A stretch of DNA of 18,594 nt, taken from positions 1-18,594 of the forward strand of contig JAOZNB010000013.1 in the NCBI GenBank assembly GCA_029933995.1. Reading direction: 5' to 3'. Origin of the DNA: Candidatus Moraniibacteriota bacterium (GTDB lineage Bacteria > Patescibacteriota > Minisyncoccia > Moranbacterales > GCA-2747515). Under the pieces are notes generated by a model. It ran no database searches, was not told where the DNA came from, and was given only the letters and a program-made list of their open reading frames with translations. Every line of letters begins with the position of its first letter. Position 1 is the stretch's first letter. A program made the translations under genes and the position numbers. Shown in pieces: positions 7,576-14,903 of the stretch.

Positions 7576-7603
7576 TTGCATTGTTAATGTGTAATGTTAT
7601 AAT
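7576..7603 (+). promoter_or_regulatory. Extended -10 promoter for the 191-aa protein gene
   Basis: TTGCAT (7576-7581), a 16-bp spacer and TATAAT (7598-7603), the last preceded by TGT to make TGnTATAAT (extended -10). The expected transcript starts near 7610, leaving a leader of about 30 nt before the ATG at 7640. Confidence 0.65.
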
Positions 7604-7639
7604 AAAAGAACCATAAGTAATTAATTAATACAAACAACT

Positions 7640-8215
7640 ATGGAAAAGACGAAACAAGGTAATTCAATGATCATTATGATTGTTGTTGGTGTGGTCATCG
7701 CTGGTCTCATCGGTTATATGATTTATAACAATAATCAAAAACAAGCACAAGCAGATGCTCAACTAGCAGCATCACAAGCACAAGCAGAAGCAGCCCAACA
7801 AGAAGCTGCTGCTGCTCAGCAAGAAGCACAACAAGCACAAGCAGAACAAGCAATCCAAACACAAGCAATCAATTCAGCGGTAGACACTGCTCAAACAGAA
7901 GCAGCGAGTGCACAGACAACTGCTCAAGCAAATGCAGCAGCAGGTGCACAAGCAACATGTGAAGAAAATCTAGCAAATGCTCAAAAGAATCTACCAAATT
8001 TAGAAGATTATGCAGAAACTTTAGAACAAGGAGCTGAAATTATTGAAGAAAATCCAGATGAGGCAATTGAGGCTTGTCGAAACTCACACGAAGGACTTTC
8101 AAAACCTGAGTGTGAAACAAAGGTTGATAACTTTGTAGCAGGAAAAGAAGATTTATATGCAGAAATCGAAACAGAAATCGAAACTGCTGAAGCAACAATC
8201 GCTGCTGGTTGTTAA
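7640..8215 (+). CDS. Ala/Gln-rich coiled-coil protein with an N-terminal membrane anchor
   Basis: A 191-aa protein of unknown function. A short basic N-terminus precedes one hydrophobic span (about residues 10-29). Residues 32-105 are a low-complexity A/Q/E region with QAQADAQ, QAEAAQQEAAA and similar units, almost certainly an extended helix or coiled coil. The C-terminal part (106-191) is acidic and helical with four cysteines (C107, C146, C158 and the final residue C191), an even number that could form two disulfides outside the cell. The layout (anchor, coiled coil, Cys-containing C-domain) recalls TolA-like or envelope-spacer proteins, but no specific family is recognised. It is a single-gene unit with its own promoter and terminator. 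Its GC is somewhat higher than in the surrounding gaps because of the Ala/Gln codons. Confidence 0.85.
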   Translation: MEKTKQGNSMIIMIVVGVVIAGLIGYMIYNNNQKQAQADAQLAASQAQAEAAQQEAAAAQQEAQQAQAEQAIQTQAINSAVDTAQTEAASAQTTAQANAAAGAQATCEENLANAQKNLPNLEDYAETLEQGAEIIEENPDEAIEACRNSHEGLSKPECETKVDNFVAGKEDLYAEIETEIETAEATIAAGC

Positions 8216-8230
8216 AAACGTATAGCTCAA

Positions 8231-8260
8231 AAAAAACACTTGCATAAGCAAGTGTTTTTT
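8231..8260 (+). terminator. Intrinsic terminator after the coiled-coil gene
   Basis: The stem AAAAAACACTTGC (8231-8243) pairs perfectly with GCAAGTGTTTTTT (8248-8260) around an ATAA loop. A T tract continues on the 3' side. It starts 15 bp after the stop codon of the 191-aa gene. Confidence 0.9.
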
Positions 8261-8291
8261 TATTAACTTATTTTTTCATATACATCTTATA

Positions 8292-8300
8292 TGTTATAAT
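8292..8300 (+). promoter_or_regulatory. Extended -10 promoter upstream of the MFS transporter gene
   Basis: TGTTATAAT (8292-8300) is identical to the extended -10 at 7595-7603. No good -35 box is present, as is allowed with an extended -10. The predicted transcript starts near 8307, giving about 97 nt of leader before the preferred ATG at 8404. Confidence 0.5.
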
Positions 8301-8403
8301 ATTTATATTAATTTTTAAGTCAGTATTTAAATTGACTGATTTTAATAGAACTGCTATTGTTAATCATTACTTTTTTAATTTATTAAATATTATTCATTGT
8401 ATT

Positions 8404-10029
8404 ATGACAAAAGTACTTAAAAAGACTAAATTACCCAAAGAAGAGAATAAATGGATGCTCCTTATTGTAATGAGCCTTGTTGGCTTTATCATGTTTCTTG
8501 ATACTACAATGATGAATGTGGCCATAACCTCTATAGTAGAAGATCTTGATACTACAGTTTCAACAGTACAAGCAGCTATCTCCCTTTATGCACTTGTAAT
8601 GGCAGCATTTATGATCACAGGTGGTAAACTTGGTGAACTTTATGGTCTCAAAAAAGTATTTATCATTGCAATGGTTATGTATGCAATTGGTACAACAATG
8701 GCCGCAACTGCACCAAACATTATTTTCTTAATCGTTGGATGGTCAGTAATTGAAGGTCTTGGAGTTGCAATGCTTCTCCCTATAACAGCCGTACTTATCA
8801 CACTTAATTACAAGGGACTTGATCGTGCAAAGGCACTAACAATTTTTGCAGTCGTTGCATCTGCTGCAGCAGCAATCGGACCAATATATGGAGGTGCCAT
8901 GACAACATACTTTTCTTGGCGATGGGCATTTGCATCAGAATTACTAGTTGTGATAGCCGTTTTTTTCATGCTTAAATATGTTCATGCACCAAAGCCAGAA
9001 AAATCAGCCACTAATACACTGGATATCAAAGGTACGGTCCTCATGGCATCTAGTCTAATATTAGTTCTTGTATCAATTATAGCAGCTCCTACATATGGCT
9101 TATGGTCACCAAAAGAAATGTTAGTATTATTTAGCTATGAAGTAACACCATTTGGCGTTTCATTTATACCTTTTATGTTTGCTATTGGAATTGGTTTATT
9201 TGCATGGTTTATGAAAGAGGAAGCAAAATTAATGAAAAAAGGCAAAGACCCCCTTATCGATATCACAGCATTTAAAAATAAAAAGTTCACTTCAAGTGTC
9301 GTTGTTGGTGGGTTCCTTGCATTTGTCTTAAATGGTTTTATTTTTATATTTCCAGTTTTTTTACAAACAGGGTTTAACTACACAGCAATGCAAACAGGTG
9401 TTGCATTATTACCACTAACTTTTTCAATGATATTCTTTTCTCTTTTCTTTACACCGCTGGGTTCCAAATTTTCACCACGTGCACTTTCGCAACTTGGACT
9501 TGGTATCATGATAATTGGTCTACTTGTCATTGATCGTGATCTAAGTATGGACATTGTGACACGTGACTTAATTCCAGGATTACTAATTTTTGGTGCTGGT
9601 GTTGGTATTATCACATCTCAAATTACAAACTTAGCAATGACAGCCTTAAGCAAAGACCTTACTACAGAGGCTTCAGGTATCAATAATACATTACGTCAAT
9701 TTGGAACATCACTTGGGGTAGCTATTCTCGGAACAATTCTTATTTCAGGATTCTCCTACTTTGCAAAAACCAGCCTTGCATCAAGTGATATCCTCTCAGA
9801 AGAACAGCAAATAACATTAACTACATCGCTTGAACAAAGTACGCAAGAAATGACTGATGTTCAAATGCCTACTGATCTAAATGATGAAGAAATATCTCAA
9901 ATAACAATATTTACTAAAGAATCTTCCGTTACTGCAATGACAGCTACAATTTACACTGCCATCTTTACACTTGTTATTGCACTATTTCTTTCCCGCAAAC
10001 TTTCAAAAGAAAAATTTGCTAAATCATAG
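8404..10029 (+). CDS. DHA2-family (EmrB/QacA-like) MFS drug exporter
   Basis: An integral membrane proton-coupled exporter of about 541 aa, the usual length for 14-helix DHA2 transporters. Helix 1 carries LDTTMMNVAITSI, the family's 'LDxTIVNVALP'-type motif D1. The loop 2-3 motif A is GGKLGELYGLKKVF. The motif C/helix 5 region is AAAIGPIYGGAM followed by FSWRWAFASE, matching 'GPxxGGxL....WRWxF'. The last helix ends near RKLSKEK. The frame is open to a TTG at 8332, but those extra 24 codons encode no transporter-like sequence. The ATG at 8404 begins with a basic leader (KVLKKTKLPKEENKW) immediately before helix 1, so I prefer it. The substrate is unknown, since drug specificity cannot be read from sequence. 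It stands alone, with a promoter at 8292 and a terminator at 10051. Confidence 0.93.
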   Translation: MTKVLKKTKLPKEENKWMLLIVMSLVGFIMFLDTTMMNVAITSIVEDLDTTVSTVQAAISLYALVMAAFMITGGKLGELYGLKKVFIIAMVMYAIGTTMAATAPNIIFLIVGWSVIEGLGVAMLLPITAVLITLNYKGLDRAKALTIFAVVASAAAAIGPIYGGAMTTYFSWRWAFASELLVVIAVFFMLKYVHAPKPEKSATNTLDIKGTVLMASSLILVLVSIIAAPTYGLWSPKEMLVLFSYEVTPFGVSFIPFMFAIGIGLFAWFMKEEAKLMKKGKDPLIDITAFKNKKFTSSVVVGGFLAFVLNGFIFIFPVFLQTGFNYTAMQTGVALLPLTFSMIFFSLFFTPLGSKFSPRALSQLGLGIMIIGLLVIDRDLSMDIVTRDLIPGLLIFGAGVGIITSQITNLAMTALSKDLTTEASGINNTLRQFGTSLGVAILGTILISGFSYFAKTSLASSDILSEEQQITLTTSLEQSTQEMTDVQMPTDLNDEEISQITIFTKESSVTAMTATIYTAIFTLVIALFLSRKLSKEKFAKS

Positions 10030-10050
10030 CAATAAAAACACTTACCTCAT

Positions 10051-10090
10051 GATAAAAAACACTCACAATAGTTGTGAGTGTTTTTTTATC
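10051..10090. terminator. Bidirectional intrinsic terminator between the MFS gene and hisS
   Basis: The core stem ACACTCACAA/TTGTGAGTGT is flanked by A6 on the left and T7 on the right, within GATAAAAAACACTCACAA (10051-10068) and its near-exact inverse (10072-10090). The hairpin with U tracts works on both strands. It serves the MFS gene (ending at 10029, plus) and hisS (ending at 10098, minus). Confidence 0.9.
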
Positions 10091-10097
10091 AATTACT

Positions 10098-11348
10098 TTA
10101 TTGTTTTATTTTAGCGACTATATCAGATTTTAAAAGCTTTACACCATCCCTGCTACTCATATTTTTAAGTACAAATTCATCCTTTTTAACCTCATCTTCC
10201 CCAATACAAATTACAAATGATATGCCCTTTTTATCTGCTACCTTTATTTGTTTACCAATTTTAGCATAAGAATAATCAACTGCAACGTTCAATCCTTGGT
10301 CTCTTAAGTCCTGAGCTAACTTATCTGTAAAATCAGTATATTCAAAATCAAATATACATAGATACAAGTCTGCCGAAGGTTTATATACTGGCAATAAGTC
10401 TCGACTTTGCAAAAATTCAAATATTGTCATATCTCCCATACCAAATCCTACAGCAGGTAACTTTTCCTTGCCAAAAATATCCAGTAAATTATCATAACGA
10501 CCTCCACCAAACATTGATCTATTATTTGCAGGATCCATATCAAATACTTCAAAAACAATTCCCGTATAATAATCAAGTCCCCGCATCAAAAATAAATCAA
10601 ATACAACATTGTCCACACCACGATTATTTAATTTTTCAATAACATCTTTGATTGATTGTGGCGTTTCTACATTTTGGATCTTATTCAAAAAATTTCCTGC
10701 ATCACCGCCTAATACTTCACCTACTTGTTCTTCAAACACATCCTGTGTTAATTTATTTTTCTTATCAAATATCTTTGACATTTTATAAGACTGCTCAGAA
10801 TCCAAACCGCTTTCATCAAATACCTTTTGTACAAACTGTCTATCATTAACTCTTATTTCAAAGTCATCATTAACTGCACCAAACGACTTCATCAGTTCAT
10901 AAGACAATCCTATAATTTCAACCTCAGCCTCCAAACCATCCACACCAAATATATCCGCATTCAATTGCCAAAATTCTCTCCCTCGTCCCTTTTGAGGCCT
11001 CTCATAACGAAAGTGATTACCGATATTATACCAACGCGTCGGCATTACTAACTCATTTCCCCTCTTGGCAATCATCCTCGCAAGAGACGGTGTCATCTCT
11101 GGTCTCAAAGTCACTTCCCTACCTCCACGATCAGTAAATGTATAAACTTGTTCATTAATTAATTCCTCGCCACTCTTTGCTCTATACAAATCCGTTGATT
11201 CCAAAATAGAAGCATCATACTCCTCATATCCAAACTTCTCTGCAGCTGCCTGCATCTTCCCAAAAATATACTGCTGCACAAACTTATCCTCTGGATAAAA
11301 ATCTCGCACACCCTTATATGACCTCGTTGATATTTTTTGATTATTCAT
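10098..11348 (-). CDS. hisS: Histidyl-tRNA synthetase
   Basis: A class II aminoacyl-tRNA synthetase of 416 aa, normal bacterial length, charging tRNA-His in the cytoplasm. Visible signatures include the N-terminal GVRDFYPED and the TLRPEMTPSLAR region at about 80-91. Motif 2 (about 105-135) contains RWYNIGNHFRYERPQKGRGR and then EFWQLNADIFG. The HisA histidine-binding motif RGLDYYTG is at 256-263, followed by GGGRYDNL at 281-288. The motif 3 region reads AVGFGMGDMTIFEFL (299-313), so the common 'GLER' arginine is absent. The C-terminal anticodon-binding domain (about 325-416) is intact. The ATG at 11346-11348 follows a leader with some purine-rich sequence but no clear Shine-Dalgarno. It is the last gene of the minus-strand series and ends against the shared terminator. 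Confidence 0.98.
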   Translation of the reverse strand: MNNQKISTRSYKGVRDFYPEDKFVQQYIFGKMQAAAEKFGYEEYDASILESTDLYRAKSGEELINEQVYTFTDRGGREVTLRPEMTPSLARMIAKRGNELVMPTRWYNIGNHFRYERPQKGRGREFWQLNADIFGVDGLEAEVEIIGLSYELMKSFGAVNDDFEIRVNDRQFVQKVFDESGLDSEQSYKMSKIFDKKNKLTQDVFEEQVGEVLGGDAGNFLNKIQNVETPQSIKDVIEKLNNRGVDNVVFDLFLMRGLDYYTGIVFEVFDMDPANNRSMFGGGRYDNLLDIFGKEKLPAVGFGMGDMTIFEFLQSRDLLPVYKPSADLYLCIFDFEYTDFTDKLAQDLRDQGLNVAVDYSYAKIGKQIKVADKKGISFVICIGEDEVKKDEFVLKNMSSRDGVKLLKSDIVAKIKQ

Positions 11349-11414
11349 ATTATTTCAAAATTAATATTACAATTCCCCTTACACTCCTCATACTATCATA
11401 CTATGAGTTATTTA

Positions 11415-12260
11415 TTACGTGTTTTGATGTAGACTCTTCTCAAACTCCTCACCCAAAAAACAAACTTCTCCCCCGATAAATTCTTTTGGAGTTGGGAGAA
11501 TGATACATTCACTCTTTTGTGCTACATATTCTTTACTGCCATCAATTGCAAAAATCTCTCCCTCGGTTAATAGATCAAAATTTTTGTACTCCCTATTAAA
11601 CTCAAAATCTTTTGCCTCTCTAATAATTGATTGACGTACACAAATATATCTCTTTTTTTCACACTATTCAACAAGTCCCCTTCAAGACAAATTAAAATAC
11701 TTCAAAAAGCTATCAACAGCTAACTCCGCACGTTGCATAGACTCATTTAATTTATAATGTGGGCCACACTCCAAGCAAATCCCTACTTTTCCTTGATTAT
11801 ACATATAACCATCATTTCCGCCACCCATCTTACTCCAACCAGATGAAACTACACCCACATCAAATTGTCTTGCAATATCAAATGCATTCTCCTCACAAAT
11901 AGCAAAAGGCTCTCCATAAGGATTTGTGAAACTATGCAAATCAAGAAGTGCTTCACACTTATCCAAAACACTCATCAATTCTTGAGCTCGTTTTTCCTCA
12001 TATGTTTTACAACCATTATCCTCATCAAAACATCTATTTAAATTTGTCTCAGTAAATCTTTTATTCTTCTTTATTGCCTCCAGATTTCCATAAGCAAGAT
12101 AAACTGTTCCAGTGTCAATTTCCAACTTCTCACACAATTTATCAATCATTTTAACTCCCACATCCTCATTGCCATGTATTCCACCAAAAATAGCAATTGT
12201 CTTTCCTTCTTTTTTGCCTTTCTTAATAAATACTCCCTTAATTATTTCGTCTTTCATCAT
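11415..12260 (-). pseudogene. Aspartoacylase/succinylglutamate desuccinylase (AstE/AspA) family, broken by in-frame stops or a double frameshift
   Basis: A zinc-dependent deacylase-family gene. The intact-looking part (192 aa, stop TGA at 11682-11684) has GGIHGNEDVG (zinc ligands H29 and E32), GNLEAI, ETNLNRCF, LDLHS (third ligand H109) and ECGPH (catalytic Glu E164). The family's C-terminal beta domain is missing there but is found downstream, ending at TAA 11415-11417: FEFNREYKNFDLLTEGEIFA, then IDGSKEYVAQ and IILPTP. The two parts are in the same frame, separated by TGA (11682) and a TAG about 18 nt later. The short segment between reads sensibly only in the +1 frame (EGDLLNSVKKRDIFVYV). 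This suggests one inserted base near 11681 and one lost near 11634-11640. It starts 7 nt after the nucleoside hydrolase stop. The substrate is unknown, and the protein may be dead or partly active. Confidence 0.82.
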
Positions 12261-12267
12261 TTTGATT

Positions 12268-13182
12268 CTAATTATTAAATATTCTGAAAAAATCCTCTCT
12301 AAATTCTTTTTTATTTACTGACTGTATAACTGATACATTTTTCTCTTCCTCGCTCCAAAGATTCTTATCAGCAACTGTCATTCCTCGTGTTAACTTACCA
12401 TGCGTTTCTATTTGAACATTCATCTCTACAGCTGTAAATGCTTGAGGATTTATCAAATAATATGCAGCGACAGGATCGTACATAATAGCTCCTTTTGTTT
12501 TTTCGAATACATAAATATTATCAATATATTTTATCATCATATCATAAATAATTTTATATAACTTCAAATCATCTATACACTTAAAATCATCTAATGTAAA
12601 AAAGACATCATTACACACATCCAATGGCACTAGAATCTTTTTGATGTCTGCCTGAAAAATAATATCTGCAGCCTCTGGATCTACAAAAATATTAAACTCC
12701 GCCACTCTATTTTTATTACCAGGCACATTGATTGCTCCACCCATTATAACAATAGATTTAACTAGCGAAATAATTGATGGTTCCTTAATAAAAGCCTGTG
12801 CAATATTTGTAAGTGGTCCCAATGCAAGAATTATCACCTCATCAGGACTATTTATCACATTTTCAATTATTTTATCAATTGCATTATTTGTTAATTTTTC
12901 CTGCTTAGATATCACGATTCCATCTAATCCACTATCACCATGAACATCAGCTTTAATGAGTTTTTGCTTCAATGGTGCTCCTGCACCAGAATACAACATT
13001 ATTTCACTCTCAATTAAATCAAGGACAAATCGTGCATTATTTGTTGTATTCTGAATTGTGCTATTTCCAGCAACCGTTGTTATTGCTAAAATATCAAATA
13101 ACTTAGATTTCTCCATAAGCATAATTGCTAAAGCATCATCATGGCCTGGATCTGTATCAATTATTATTTTTTGCTTCTTCAT
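12268..13182 (-). CDS. Inosine-uridine-preferring type nucleoside hydrolase
   Basis: A 304-aa enzyme that cleaves the N-glycosidic bond of ribonucleosides to free base and ribose. The N-terminal calcium/ribose site DTDPGHDDALA is at 9-19, followed by TTVAGN (35-40). LALGPLTNIAQAF is at 119-131, MGGAINVPGN at 147-156, and AEFNIFVDPEAAD, which contributes ribose ligands, at 161-173. The final calcium Asp is in MYDPVAAYY (D236). In characterised enzymes the residue before this Asp is usually a His that helps protonate the leaving base; here it is Tyr235. Length and order are normal for the IunH family. It lies 4 nt downstream of the HAD gene and 7 nt upstream of the deacylase, clearly one transcription unit. 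The base preference cannot be told. Confidence 0.94.
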   Translation of the reverse strand: MKKQKIIIDTDPGHDDALAIMLMEKSKLFDILAITTVAGNSTIQNTTNNARFVLDLIESEIMLYSGAGAPLKQKLIKADVHGDSGLDGIVISKQEKLTNNAIDKIIENVINSPDEVIILALGPLTNIAQAFIKEPSIISLVKSIVIMGGAINVPGNKNRVAEFNIFVDPEAADIIFQADIKKILVPLDVCNDVFFTLDDFKCIDDLKLYKIIYDMMIKYIDNIYVFEKTKGAIMYDPVAAYYLINPQAFTAVEMNVQIETHGKLTRGMTVADKNLWSEEEKNVSVIQSVNKKEFREDFFRIFNN

Positions 13183-13186
13183 ATTA

Positions 13187-13858
13187 TTAATTTATATTAA
13201 ATAATTTTATCACCTCGCCAATTTTAGTAATATTTTCTATATTTACATCAGCCACTAATGATTGCTCCTTCCTACTCACAAAAACTGTTTTAAAACCCAA
13301 TTTATGTGCAGGTATAATATCTGTACTCTCCTGATCACCAATTGAAATAATTCTTTCTGGCAATATATTATAATGTTGTGAGATATTATTAAATCTATTA
13401 CCAAAAATTTTTCGACTATCACCGTCACCAGAAAATATTTCCCCCATAAATAAATGAGTTATCTCTAATTTTTGCAAAATATTATCAATCCACACTTGTG
13501 GAGCATCAGAAATAAGAATAAGTTTAAATTCTTTATCTAATTCTCTTAAAATGTTATCTAAATTTCTATGTGTTTCTATAAAAAGCTTTGACTCTACATC
13601 CCAAACATATTCAAAATAATCTTGCCGTGACAAGTTAAATTTTTCTTCCAATGCAATACTTATATTTTCTCCATATTTCGCTTCCAAAACCTTTAAAATT
13701 TTATTTGCATCTTGTCTTGTTTTATTTAATTTAATTTGAATAAAAGAAATAGCATTTTCTATTATTTTTTGCCTTAATCCAGATTTTACAAAGGAGCCTC
13801 CTTTAAAATCATAAAGAGTTCCATCCATATCAAGTATAATAAGCTTATTTTTCAACAT
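13187..13858 (-). CDS. HAD-superfamily phosphohydrolase
   Basis: A 223-aa haloacid-dehalogenase-type phosphatase. Motif I is LDMDGTLYD (nucleophile D10, acid D12). A helical cap of about 90 residues follows. Motif II is LILISDAPQ (S117), K150 supplies the motif III lysine, and motif IV is IGDQESTDIIPA (D175, D180). The layout is that of the YjjG/pyrimidine 5'-nucleotidase-like and phosphoglycolate-phosphatase-like groups. With a nucleoside hydrolase immediately downstream (4 nt), nucleotide dephosphorylation is an attractive inference but not shown by the sequence. The ATG at 13856-13858 is 42 nt after the M28 peptidase stop. Confidence 0.88.
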   Translation of the reverse strand: MLKNKLIILDMDGTLYDFKGGSFVKSGLRQKIIENAISFIQIKLNKTRQDANKILKVLEAKYGENISIALEEKFNLSRQDYFEYVWDVESKLFIETHRNLDNILRELDKEFKLILISDAPQVWIDNILQKLEITHLFMGEIFSGDGDSRKIFGNRFNNISQHYNILPERIISIGDQESTDIIPAHKLGFKTVFVSRKEQSLVADVNIENITKIGEVIKLFNIN

Positions 13859-13900
13859 TTTCTTATAATTATTAATTAACCTCTCAAAAAGTATTTTTAT

Positions 13901-14848
13901 CTACATCAATAACTTTTTCAATAATTCATCTCCACACTCTTGTAAATAACTATCAGAAATTTTATCCATAACATCATTCTCAGCATGGTAAAAAGGCATC
14001 AAGCCCTCAAAGCTACCCGTAAAAAACTTAATCTTATCAATAAAGATTTCCATATTTTTTATAGGAAAGCCAAGTCTAACAATGGCTGAATCTGAAGTTA
14101 TTTCCAAAGGGGAATATCCGAAAGAATCTAAAATAAAAATATTTTTTACTTCTTCTAAAATTTTAGAATACTCTTTTTGAAAAACTCTATATCCATGTCC
14201 CCAATAAATTGTTTCATCATAAGAAATTTCTTCATTGCCTGCTATTACAAATAAACTTTTTTCTAAAATACCTTGTTCCTCTGCAATTATATTCAAAGAT
14301 ATTGCCACACCTGAAGCATTATCAACTGCACCTTTTTCTATAGAGTCGTAGTGAGAAAAAATAATATACTCTGAATTATTTAAATTACCTACTAAAATAT
14401 TAGCTGATTTGTGCTTTACTTTCTCCACGTTCATAAAGCCATCAATCTCCTTAGCATCTATAACTCTCTGCACATCTTTTTTATTTATTGCTAAAGCTGG
14501 TGCCATATAATGATTACTACGAGAAATAAAATCACAAAGTGGATTAAAATTTATATTAGCATCATAAAAATTCTTTTGTGAACTAATCAAAGAACTTAAA
14601 ATTGTATTTTTATCCGTAATTTTTCCACTTTTAAATCCACATGGCAATGAATCAATTTTGTGCTCATCAGCTTTTAGTCCCCAATCAAGATATTTTGGAA
14701 TTTGTGTAACATACTCTTGTACACAAAATTTAATATTTTGTTCTGTTAGAAAGGTCTCTATTATTTTTTGAGCCTTCTTTTCTCCCTCAAGTTGTCTCTC
14801 ACCAATTAAAGTGAGGTCTTCAATTATCTTTTTTGTATATTTCATCAT
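13901..14848 (-). CDS. M28-family (Zn-dependent) aminopeptidase-like protein
   Basis: A 315-aa protein with the M28 two-zinc site in order: FSHYDS (H166), GAVDNASGVA (D176), AGNEEISYDE (E206 general base and E207 ligand), LDSFG (D241) and YHAEND (H288). The N-terminal half is a divergent segment containing NHYMAPALA and ANILVGNL, resembling the PA-like or linker portion of M28 peptidases. No signal peptide is seen, so it is probably cytoplasmic. I start it at ATG 14846-14848 (a second ATG follows directly). The frame stays open to 14947, but those 33 codons are translated from the 30-bp palindrome and the tail of the previous gene, so they are not credible. It lies 42 nt upstream of the HAD gene on the same strand. 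The substrate is unknown. Confidence 0.85.
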   Translation of the reverse strand: MMKYTKKIIEDLTLIGERQLEGEKKAQKIIETFLTEQNIKFCVQEYVTQIPKYLDWGLKADEHKIDSLPCGFKSGKITDKNTILSSLISSQKNFYDANINFNPLCDFISRSNHYMAPALAINKKDVQRVIDAKEIDGFMNVEKVKHKSANILVGNLNNSEYIIFSHYDSIEKGAVDNASGVAISLNIIAEEQGILEKSLFVIAGNEEISYDETIYWGHGYRVFQKEYSKILEEVKNIFILDSFGYSPLEITSDSAIVRLGFPIKNMEIFIDKIKFFTGSFEGLMPFYHAENDVMDKISDSYLQECGDELLKKLLM

Positions 14849-14867
14849 AAACACATTACAAATTATA

Positions 14868-14897
14868 TGTAGTGGACAGACATGTCTGTCCACTACA
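14868..14897. repeat. Perfect 30-bp palindrome in an operon gap
   Basis: TGTAGTGGACAGACA (14868-14882) is followed immediately by its exact reverse complement (14883-14897), with no spacer. It starts 6 bp after the stop codon of the 250-aa gene and ends 19 bp before the M28 gene start in transcription direction. There is no U tract, so it is not a classical terminator. The 'GTAGxGxACAG...CTGTxCxCTAC' form resembles widely dispersed short palindromic repeats. Confidence 0.9.
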
Positions 14898-14903
14898 ATA
14901 TTC

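Larger units (their letters stand above)
7115..7639. other. 525-bp divergent intergenic region
   Basis: This region separates the minus-strand AI-2E-family gene from the plus-strand coiled-coil gene. It holds the minus-strand promoter at 7145-7173, the palindromic repeat at 7231-7388, and the plus-strand promoter at 7576-7603. The remaining part (about 7389-7575) is extremely AT-rich with many stop codons in all frames. I see no gene or further structure in it. Confidence 0.7.

Noticed and set aside
8332..8403. TTG start for the MFS gene at 8332
   Set aside because: The extra 24 residues do not resemble a DHA2 N-terminus and the TTG lies in a weak inverted repeat (AGTCA...TGACT). The ATG at 8404 is a better fit.
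11389..11404. Tandem CATACTAT repeat upstream of hisS
   Set aside because: Only two 8-bp copies in a short AT-rich gap; no clear promoter or operator function.
11682..11684. TGA recoded as glycine (as in Gracilibacteria/Absconditabacteria) in the deacylase gene
   Set aside because: A TAG follows in the same frame, glycine at this point does not restore the domain, and another gene (SanA-like, 16003) ends naturally in TGA.
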